NCBI GenBank assembly: GCA_038501625.1
Contig: JAZAYU010000204.1
Span: 62,001 to 126,000, forward strand
Reading direction: 5' to 3'
Source: Corbicula japonica
Lineage: Eukaryota; Mollusca; Bivalvia; Venerida; Cyrenidae
DNA: 64,000 nt
The notes beneath the pieces are model-generated. The model made no database searches and was not told the DNA's origin. It worked only from the letters and a program-made list of their open reading frames with translations. Below are positions 36,701-48,700 of the stretch, one piece after another; the first letter of the stretch is position 1, and each line of letters opens with the position of its first letter. The translations under genes were made by a program, and so were the position numbers.

Positions 36701-39700
36701 TCTATACAGGAAAGGGTTAAGCAGTTGACAGAGATGTGACGACTCTTGATTTACACTGGTCTCTCAAGGGAGAAAAGCCATACCCTAAGGAATATAGTGT
36801 TAAGTTTTTGTGTGTGATGTGCTCTGAAAAATGCTCAAATGTAACTCTCAGATCAGTTCTTTGGGGGCATACTTAGAAAAAGTGATACTTTGTATCCCTT
36901 TACTTCTATAATAATAAGCAAGCAATAATATAAGCAGCACTCACCATCTCCTTGGCAAGCCTGTGTAAAGCCAGCACCTATTACAACCGGCAGTGTTTTT
37001 ATCTCAAACCAGTAGAAGATCTCTGCTATCATAGTCATCACATTAAGCTTGATGGTTTCGTGCATGTACAGGACGTCCTCGTAACTGAAGTGCCAGGTTT
37101 TGTTGGGAAGATGCCTCTCACAGAATGAACGTATAAGTCTCAGGTTATACAGTGAGTCCGCTATACCAACATTGGACTTCAGGCAAACATCTGTAATAAA
37201 TGTACTGCCAATGTTACGATATGTAAACTTATTTAAGCAACTGCCAGGTATTAAAATATACATTGTGGCTTGATCTTGTAAACTTATTTTGGCAACTGCC
37301 AGGTATTAAAATCACATTGTGGCTTGATCTTGTAAATGCAATGTGATACCACTGTTACTTCGCAGGAATTTATGTATAAAATCCTGTCAGTCCAGTAAAA
37401 GGCGTGTCTGAACCTAGTCACTTTATGCCTCATTTGACAAAACATTGTATTCTACTTTGATTCAATCATAATTAAACAAGACCAAACAAATTAGCTTGAA
37501 AAATATTGATTAAATCCTTAATTAATGAGCTGTTTGTATACTTTGTGTTTCTTTATCACATAGAATTTGAAGAGTATGATTGCATGCAATCTTGTAATAC
37601 TATATTTATATGCTTTACTGAAAATTAAAGTTACACAAACATAGCATCCTTATTTGTCTACCTGCTATTGGGCTGTTTCAAAAAAATGGCTGGTTTGGGT
37701 TTTCCTGTTATAAAAATGTACAACAAACAGTTACTTCCATTTTCCTACTTTGCAGAGTTTCATCAAAATAGCACCATCCGTTAAAAAAATATTCTAAAAT
37801 AATGGGCAAAAAATGTCAGGAGTGTGACAAAAAAGTGTGACACTTTTCAAAATCACATTTGTTCAGACCATTATTTTACAAAAAGCTTGAGTAAAGACAA
37901 AATTTAGTGTTGTTTTAGTAAAATGTGCATTTATTAGGCATCAAATAATGATAAAATTAAGCACATTAGACTTAATGTAATCAAAATTTATGCTATTAAG
38001 TCAAGTGTGGTAGATTAGAAAATACCTCAAGAAAATCAATACATCTTTGCTTTATGAATTTATTGGACTTTAAAGATTAATAGTACATAAGAAATGTTTT
38101 GTGTATCATTAAGTTTTATGTTTATAGATGCAATAATTATAATATTATCACCTCTATTGAAATTATATTTGTCTGCAGCTCCCTTCAAAAAATGTCAGAT
38201 AAATTTGTCAGGAGTGTGACATTATGCACATATTGCAATATTCTGTCAACATATCCTTTACATGAAAACAAGAGCATGTTTTTTCCTAGAAGTCTATTTC
38301 ATGTTTTGTTAAATTGTGACAAACAGGAATGGTTTAAGTGAAACATTTTTTAGTACACTGCACTTATGTGGTTGTCAGGAGTGTGACACACTTTCTTAAC
38401 AATGTGAATGTTTTATCTTTATGCGATACCGCAAGTTCTAAAGCACTTATATTTGATGCTTCAACATGTATTTTAACAGAAATACACATTTAAATAATAA
38501 GAAACAGTAATACTTGTATTTTAAGCACATAAATTAAAATTCTTTGTTTTATTTAATAATGGTCAATAAAGCTCCATAAAATTTTTATTCTTCCACATAT
38601 GAGTATAACTTGATTGATTTTGATCACTGTAGAGACTGTACAAACATATGGACCAACCAGTTTGGACTTTTTATGAACTTAAATTCTTTACATTTTTTTC
38701 ACTTCGCTTCCCATTTTTCAAATGACAATATCTCAGCAACCAGTTAACCGATTTCAAAAATCTTTTCAGTTCTGTACTCAGTTTCAATAAGCAAAAACTA
38801 CAGAATAACAAGTTGCTGTTTTTTTTATGATCTTTAATTTTTCACTATTTTTTCACTTTTCCAGCCATTTTTTTTTAACAGCCCTATTGCAGGCGTCACA
38901 AGAATGGAGACCAACTGGTCTTGCTGGGATCAAATGGAAGTGATTCTAACACTAATTTATAAACATGTCATCAAAAACACTAACTTAGACTATTTGTATA
39001 ATAGGATTTTCAGTGTTTTTTTTTCAAAGTAAATTTTATTTGACTGATAATGTTCCTAATAAAAACATCCATTATACAGCAAAATGTGGGTTAAATCTAC
39101 TTACTAGGAAATACAAAACTTCGTAGGCCTCACCATGGGCAACTGAGATTTCACAGTGTCACCATCAGCAACCAGTGTAGCACAGCACTTACCTTCAATT
39201 CTGAGAATCTGTGGGCAATAGAAGCTTAACAGTGTAGCCAAAGAGCAACCGTCCCCCATATCGTCCAGCAAACTTTCCATGATAGGTACTGAAATCGACT
39301 CCCGTGTCTTGCTACTTACGATCCGCACCTTCCAAAAACATAACTCATCATTTTATTTTTAAACATGCTGTCATTTATTTATATACATGAAACACATTTC
39401 ATTTTTGTTATGACAAGTGAATGTAGACACAAAAGTTGTAACTGTATGATTATTTTCGTTTTGCCAGACACTGGCTCCTATTTATCAAGCTATTTACTCT
39501 TCAGTGAACTTTTTTTCCCTAGACAGTAAACAATCGGACAGTTTGCATTTACATTTCTTGGCTAAGTCTGCAATGGTTTCTTATTTATTTTGTTTGGCAG
39601 CTTTCAAATTCTCTTGTCACTGATTGAATGTTTACAGGACATATCAAATTGTTATCTCTAGAACAATCAATAAATTCATAAAAAAAACAAACAGGTTTTA

Positions 39701-42700
39701 ACTTACCTTCTGACTGGTTTCCCCACCCTCAATCACTGTATCATGGACTGATTCTAGATGTTTCTGGACTGTTACACACACTTTATTCACCCAGAACAAG
39801 ATGGCATCCTCTGTGTCGCTCGGAAGCTCACTGGATGCATTGAAGCTTGCAAAACGCCGTACAGTCTTGGTGACTCGCTCTATGCTCAATATTTCTCTTG
39901 AGAAAGCCGTCATTAGGGCATCTATCAGAGCTAAATGTGCTTTCTGTAACAATAAACAAAAGCTGAGTTATAATATCGTATTTTTTAACATAATCAGGTA
40001 TTGCTTTCAGAAGTTGCATAATGATGACAATGTTTATCAGTGTTACTATCCCGTCCTTGGTAGCACATTTATGCAGTTAGGTGCTGTAGCGATGCTGTGT
40101 CAAGCCACATAATAAGTTCAGGTAGAAAACAAAAACAAATAGAAGAAGGGAACATGTATTATTACTAAATGCATGTATTACAGTACGCTTATTTGAATAG
40201 TCTATTTGTCAGGATCCTCGATTCAATTAACCGGAGTATCATAAAAACCGGAGCTAACAAATTCTCAGTTTAGTCAGTGGTGGGTGGGGTAATGCACTCA
40301 GAAATATATCTGTATCATCATGTTCAATAAAATCCGGTTCAAAGATAACCAATACTATGTAAATGCGCTGTGTATACGTTTGATTTTTGACTGCGCCGTT
40401 TGAAACATTTTTCTCTTTGCCGACAGAGTCGACTCATTTTCTTTCGTAACTTTTCGTATCAGAAATTCACAATCTTTATCCGATTACTATACCACTATCT
40501 TTTCTTTGTGAAGAGTTATTATCTCCCTTGGGGCGCCAAAACGTTGCGTATACGTTATTATAAAACCCATCCTAAATTAAGATTCGTTTGCATGAACTAA
40601 TTAACGTGCTAATTATCGAGCAAGTATGGCAAAGTTTATCTGTTATTTGCATACATTTCTAAAAAAAAACCGGATATTTTCTCTTTCGTTTTAAGATTAA
40701 TCTATTTTTATTTGGGAATTTCCCGGTTTCCTGAAAACGTGATCATCTTATGAACGTAATAAACAAATGAAAATTCTCAATGCGGGGAAACCCATTTTGT
40801 GACGTCATTGCTATAAATGTTTACTGTAAACACAATTATGCGTGCCAGTGAACGGAGGTCATTATGTAACACAGGTGATAAACAATGACAGATTTATTGA
40901 GTTTACCGATTATGTACATTGCCTTGGGGCAGAAACGTGTGAATTTCAAGTAGGATTAGCGTCGTAAGGCATTGTAAGGTGGGAAAGTGCTATCTTAATA
41001 AACGAAATGCACGCGGTGACCTATTCAAATAAAGAGATTATTTATCATAGAAATAGATAGAAATGGTTTTGTGTTTTAATATTCTACTATATTAAGCGAA
41101 ATATTCAAATAACTGCCATTCAATTAAGTGGAATGTACTGTATTACTAAAATTAGTATCAATAATATTTCAAAATGCTTACTATCTTATGACATGACTAA
41201 TTAATAATAATATAGCTGACAGTCAACAGTACGGTTTCTTTCACTTCTTACTTGGGCTGCTAGCTGACCTACCCTGCTTCAAGTATGAAGGTAAATGCCT
41301 CTGCTAGCTGACCTATCTGCTTCAACTATGAAGGTAAATGCCTCTGCTAGCTGACCTACCTGCTAGCTGACCTACCTGCTTCAAGTATGAAGGTAAATGC
41401 AACATGTGTTGACAGTGCTATTAATACAACTTATCAAACTCTCTTCAAATCTTAAAGAATTTGAAACTTGGTTGGGTAAATAACTTTGAACTTACATTTG
41501 TAAATACTGTTCACTTATATATGTATTAAATGCATGTTAGATGCCATGCTGTCTTTTCAAATAAACCAAGTTTGCATTCTAAGTTCTTTATGTCTTATTT
41601 ACCAGAATTTTGTATGTTAATTATGTTGTACATGTAATCTGTATAGCAATGCCTTTAAGAGATATATTCCTCTCTTGTGTTGTCTTGACTATTTTAAAAA
41701 CATAAAATGATGAAATCTTACTTTATTTCAATTCATCCCAAATAATTCAGTATTTGCATAGAAGCTCTGTTTCATAAGTAAACTTACCAGCTTGAATGGA
41801 GCTGACTGCATAAGTATGGTCTCTGTGACGTCCACAGATCCTGAGCCGACTGCGTAAATGCCTTTCCTGGACAATACCTGGATGATACTCCAATGTCCTG
41901 CAACACCAAACAGTCATATGTATCATCTCACTTTAAACCTTTACATGATATACACTGTTTTCATGGTGTGTGTGTGACCAGTGTAGATTGAAATCAGCTT
42001 ACATCTCCAAGCATTCATATTTACACTTCAATTTCGTCCTCTACGATAAAAGTCTTATTCCTCAAATGGATCATAATTTCTGTTGGTAAACAGTGTGACA
42101 TATTATTTTAAAAGGCGTGGCTGCAATAGTGGTACAATGTTTTGGCGTGTGACGTGGCCGAGCACACACTTTTTGCCACAAGTAGCTACGAAAAAGCGTG
42201 CCTTCATTCACTATGTCCTCAGCATTGTTGTTCCAACAGCCTTTTGAAAAAAGGCTAAATATTGAGTTGAGTATTTATGAGAGTAAATATAAGGATTAAA
42301 TTGATATTTAATGGTTTTCATTTGAGTAATGGAAAACAGTTGGGTTGTTGAAAGTGTACGAAGCCCAATTCAAATATCAATTCAATCCTTAATTATCTGG
42401 ATCTACTAGTTGCATCTTGATCAGGAATAACCCAATAAATCTAAAAGCAAATTGTGTAGATCCCAGGGATTCTAAAATTATCGGCAGGCCGGTCATTGAC
42501 CGATTTTCGGGAAGAATGTCCGATTGAAATTTCAAAATTGGTTAAAAAATCGGTCATGAATATTAGCCTACAAACTGTTACAAAATTACCTACATGTACA
42601 TTTTTTCACAGCTTAATCAGCTATTAACCTGTCAATTAGCGACTTCAAAAGTCTGCTACCATGACTACCACGACTACACGTTCCGTGAATAGCCTGCGGC

Positions 42701-45700
42701 ATAGATGAAACGGGATGTGGTCGGTCTTATTTTAACAACTGGTGGGTTATTTAATTTCCAAAAATGGACTGCGCTAGTCAAAGGCTGTTTGACATCAGAA
42801 TTTAAGATAGCAATACAAATGGTTGTATTAATTAACATAAACGATAAAACAGTTTGCATTTTATTAACAGACATGTTAGTCCGATATGTGCGTAATTCTA
42901 AAAGACCGACGACCGAAAATTGCTGTTTATCAAATTTAAAGAAAACTTGTATCATGCGAATTTTACTTGAACTGTTAGCATTTCACAACAAATTTGAAAT
43001 GGTTCAAATGAATATATACTTAAATGTGAAAAATATCGAGTGACGGGCTTGCTTACTTACGCATACAATGATTCAAATAAATTTCAAATTTACAAAAATC
43101 TATGAAATCAACATTTATTTCCGACTCTGAGTAATGTTGCATACGCAGACTCTTGTTAGTTCATAGATTCAAAATTTACTACATCTGGTAGAGAAAAGAA
43201 TAATATTTCAAACAACTATAATATAGTGTTACAAAGCATGGTGTGATCGACGTATATTTACGTCAAGGGAATAATTGCCTCCGGAAATTCCGAGAGATAA
43301 AACATTTTTAATAACTAAATAATCCACTTCACAATCACTATGAACACTGCTGAAGATAACTGTTTTGAACCATTACGTCACGTTTTAAATGCATGGAATG
43401 CTTGTGTATTACAACAAAGACGCCGATTGCCATACACTTCAAACGTCGCGTGCCGCTCTTATAAATCGATTAAAGAATTTTTTGGTCTAAAACTCGAAAA
43501 ACATTAATCTGTTGAGAGGTTGTAGGATATCGCCGACGAGAAAATATGCCGGAAAAGAGAAATAGACTTGGGGTCGGGAAAGTGAAATATGCTGAACGTG
43601 GGGACCGGAAGTCGCTGTTCGTGCGGACCGGAAGTCGCTGTTCGTGCGAGCCGGAAGTCGGCGAAATGTCAAGTTTGGCGCCAATGTCCGATTGGGATTT
43701 TGAAATTTTAGAATCCCTGTTAGATCCTGATCAGATGGCAGGGATGTGATGGCTGATCTGCACCTAAAACAATATGCCCATGGAGAACAGCCATATCCCA
43801 TTAAGTAAAGGGTTTTAATATTTTTTAGATGTATCTAAAATGATGATTTTTACTCTGCACTAAATACATACTGTTCTTATTATTCAGGTAGATAATTTAA
43901 GGTCTGTAGCCAGGCAGTGCCAATTTTCCAAGAAATTCAATCTAGTTGTCAAAATTAACATTGGAAGTTGTTTGGCTTCTTGGCATCCTCAACTCAGACA
44001 GGCCTTTGTAATTTTCATTAAGTTTGAGCTTCAAAGGGGTATTTGCTATCAAGTAATTATATGAAAATTATTAATGGTAATAGACTTAATCACATGTATG
44101 CAAATGATTTGATGTTTAATGCTTCGCAGGAAATGCTGTTATTTATTTTTTTCACAAATTACACACTATGAACACACTTAAAGCTTGTATTTTAGAGAGT
44201 TGATTTAAAAGATCGATAGTTTAGGAAAGATCAGAACATTATACATGGCAGTTTGTGAGAATGATGTAACATTAATCCTATACTCCATGTTTTTTCTTGC
44301 GTTAATACCTAAGTGACATCACAAAAAACATGGTATGGTCACAATGGAAATGGACTTCGTGAGATATAAGCTGTATTCCAAAGAAAAACTGGTAAAGCTT
44401 ACATCTCTCTTACAAGCAGCCATGTCTTATAATCTGTCTGATGATAAACTTAACCCCTTTCCTCAATATATACACCTTTTTACGCATGTGCGACCACTGT
44501 AGATCCAGATCAGCTAGCACATTCATGCTGTATGATCAGGATCTGCATTGGTCGCATTTTTGGTCAGAAATAACCTAACAAATCAAAAAGCCAACAGTGC
44601 AGATCCTGATCAAACTGCACAGATGTGCCGGCTGATCTGGATATACACTGTTCTGCCACGCAATAAAAGTGTGTCTATGGAGGAAAGGGTTAAATCTATC
44701 AATCTGGTACCTCAACTCAACAAGGTAAGCTCAGTGTGTACCCATTCACCATTGTAAATCAATCAATCTTTTTCTTTTTTTTTCAAAAATGCATAAAAGC
44801 TCATTCTTACCTGTCCACTGTGAAGCATTTTCTCCAAACATGGTCTTGCATGCCTGACAGTATATCTCACTGCTAGCCAGAAGGTTGGCCAGTCGCGGCT
44901 TGATCTGCCAGGATCCCTGTAATAGATTAAAAGATGTTAGGGATGATATGTTAACATACTTATATCTTACACAGCTACTTCAAACTTATCTAAGATTTTC
45001 TTTTCACTAAACTTTGCAGACCAAAACTGTTTAATACTGAGAATGCTTTAACCCTATTCCATATTTAGGCATTTTAACATGTGTGACCAGAGTAGATCCA
45101 AACCAGCCAACACAAATGTGCCAGCAGATCTGGATCTACACTCATCCATGCAATAAAGGCGTATCTACATGTATGGAGAAAAAAGTAATGAATTTGGGAA
45201 GTTCAGAAAAAAAATTCCACCAGTAAAGTGCACTATTAGTTAAGAGGAAATTCAGCTTCATTAACCCATCACTTAAGTCAGATCTAACAAAAGGTTAGAT
45301 CTCATGATGGCCCGCAGACACCATACATTAGTAATAGCTGTTTTCCCCCGATTACTATTTTTAGAAATTGTCAACACAGGAAGCATGATTTATAATGCTG
45401 GCAAAATGATCTGAAGATGTCAATACATTAGAAATGAATGCAATACTACATAAACACATATTATATCCACTAAAATATGTCTAACGCAGGCAGTCAACAC
45501 TTTCCACGGTTTAAAAGACTATTTTTACTTTTGCGATTTTGTAGGGGACATTCTGATTGGTTCAAAGGGTTAGCAATAAAAGCATGTTTTAGTAACTCAT
45601 CGTCAGATCCTGATAGCGCAGCGGTTTTCAGGAGATGATTTTAATCAGATTGCATTAACTTTTAACGCAATATATTATAGGGTTTTATTGGATGTGGAAC

Positions 45701-48700
45701 CAAACTGGATGTAGATCTAAATTAGCCAGCACAAGTGATCCATATGATCTGGATCTACATTGTTTGTTTTGTTTGTGCCATCAAATCTAGATCTACAATG
45801 TTTGCCAATGTAATAAAAATTATATATATGTAGAGAGAAAAAGGGTTAAAGAAGAAGACAATCAGCTGCCTGGTCTAACTGATAAATCTATCATTAATTG
45901 ATCCATGACAACAACTTGACAGATGTTAATCTCATGAGAAATATTAATTGCATGGCAAAGTTTTGGAAAGCCATACACCTTATGCTTGTCCTTATTAAAT
46001 ATTCATGACACTTTGCTCAAATCATCTGTCATCATGCAACTTGTGTTCGGATAATTCTGATATATACAGAGTAAGCTTCTAAAGCCCTGTATTTACACGT
46101 GATAGTGGTTTGATAATCATAATTACTGATGCACCATGACTAAATGGGGATTATGACCTACATAAATGCATGTTTGCCACAGGGTCAGAAAATTATTTAT
46201 GCATCCTAATTGGACCATTATGTCTGCAATTTACTCAGACTATGATTTGAGTCTAAGGTCAATAAAACTTGTTATGTCAAGACGCATCAGTACTATATTC
46301 TACTGAAAAGATCACATAGATACAGTACATAGATATACAATGTAAAATTGAACTGAACCTAGTTTATCATCATAGAAGTTATAGTGAATTCATCTAAGGT
46401 TGGTAACACACTGTAACACTTTCATTCCAATTACAATTACCCCAAACTTCTATTTTGCATAATTATATTTTCACTTATCCATTTACATTTTGTTGTACAT
46501 GATTTTCCATGTTTAATTTGCTGAAACTGAAAACATGTCATCTCCTTTAACTTTACTAGTACCTTTACTACTTCATTAGACTTGTAGGGAAACTCTGGAG
46601 AAAAGTTTCAAAAGCACTGTTTGAGACTCAGACTTTGTTTTGTCACAAGTCAAATGTGAAGAAGCCCTGATTTCAAACTGTATAGATGCACAAGATAATG
46701 CAAAATTACACCAACACACAGTTTCAGTCTCTTTGCACCATTTTACATTATTGCTTTCAAACTATGTTCTGTAAAAGCATGTCTCTTACTCACTTGCTTG
46801 TGTGCCTTGGATGTGAAATCTTCGGTCTGCCCCAACCTTGTTTGTTGTTTCATGAACCGGTTACATTTATGCTTACCTCTGCTGTCACGTAGAAAGGATC
46901 ATGGAGGTTACCCACTGGCTTATGTGCCTTGACCATGACGTTTTGGGTCTTCCATCGCCTTGTTTTGTGAACTGGTAACTTTTATATGTATGCTTACCTC
47001 TGCTGTTACATAGAATGGATCTTGGAAGTCAGAGGGAACCTTGTCTTGGTAGGCCTTGCATAGAATCCACGACAGTGATGCCTTCGCCTTTGCCTGCAAA
47101 TACAGCAACAATTTGTGGTGTATTTAAGTTAACCCTTTCCTCCATATATAAGCATTTTTACGCATGTGCTACAAGTGTAGATCCAGATCAGCCCGCACAT
47201 CTGTGCCATCTGATCAGGATCTGCACTAGTCGCATTTTGGTCAGAAATAACCTAATGAATAAAAAAACAAACAGTTTAGATCCTGATCAGACGGCACGGA
47301 TGTGCCAGGTGATCTGGATCTAAACTGTTCGCCCTTGCAATAAAGGTATTTTTATAGAGGAAAGGGTTAATACAACTTTAAATCTTTACTCCACAGGATA
47401 TGGTTGTTATCCATCTGTGAACAGTGTGGATCCATTAGCCAGCACAACTGTGCCGTCTGATTAGGATCTATGTTGTTTTCTTTTAGATTCTTTAGGTTAT
47501 TTCTGACAAGAGGCAACCAGAGTAAAACCAGATCACATGCTACAGAGGTGCCTGTTGATCTGGATATACTCTTGTCACACATGTGATAAAACCTGTATGT
47601 ATGGAAGAAAGGGTTTTTAATACATGTATGTTTCTTGAGTTTAAACCTAACTCTTTAGTGTGCTCTAGAGTGAAATCTCACAGCCAACTACTGGCCACTG
47701 GTGATCTGGCTAAGCCAACTTCATTTTCTCCATCTAGTATCTACTCTGAGTTTCAAATTTCTGCAAACATCCCAAAAAGCAGTGAATGAACAGTTCAATT
47801 TCAAAGATAAGGTTCCATCCATTTAACACAAAATTAGCATGGTACATGACTTGCAGGGCTTGTTCAAATGGAATTCTACATTAAAATACAATGCTCAGAT
47901 TCAGGACTGATCTATAGACAGTTAGTTACTTGAGTGCTTCGCTTAAATTTACTGGCATATCAACAAAAAAAAAGATTCTGAATCTTTGAAAGTGTTGCAA
48001 AATGTTACTGAAGATTTTTGGATTTTTTTAGAGCCTCTTACATAGCAAGGGTAGTTAATGGATTTCCCTTTGTTGGCACTGACAGAAATATTTTATTTTG
48101 AGTAAATTTCACCCACAGCTGACCATCCATTAAAAGAAACTTAAAACATAGCCACCAAGCAAAGCAGACCTCTTACATTCAAGTTAACCGAAAGATACAT
48201 CTTTATTCATAGATCTATACACCTTTATTGCCAGGGCAAACAGTTTAGATCCAGATCAGCCGGCACATCCATGCTGTCTGATCAGGATCTAAACTGTTCG
48301 CTTTTTGATTCATTAGGTTATTTCAGTCCAAAATGCCACCACTGCAGATACTGATCAGACAGCATGGATGTGCCAGCTGATCTGGATCTACACTGGTCGC
48401 ACATGAGTAAAAATGCATATATATGGAGGAAAGCGTTAATAGATCAGCCCAAACTCCTTTACTGTATCTTGTCTTGATAGATTTCCTGTAGACCACACAC
48501 AACAACATAATTTGGGGTAACATCAAAGCAGTTGCTCTTAAACTAAAAGTTTATGATACTTAAGCCCACACAAACAGGTAATTGTTGATTGTTGTACTTG
48601 AATAAAGATGTTGTTGTTTAGTTTTTGGCAGATAAAGATAAATCAATTAACCTGTCATTCCACATTTAGATGTAACATTCAAGTTTATAACCAATAGCAA

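Noticed and set aside
42674..43043. Overlapping 93- and 112-residue frames inside the hAT-like element
   Set aside because: Frames on opposite strands overlap and neither shows a hAT transposase motif (BED finger or dimerisation domain).
46877..46914. Mutually exclusive alternative exon next to CAMSAP exon 2
   Set aside because: Only the 3' end is duplicated; the possible exon is 38 nt and breaks the frame, and the upstream acceptor is weak.
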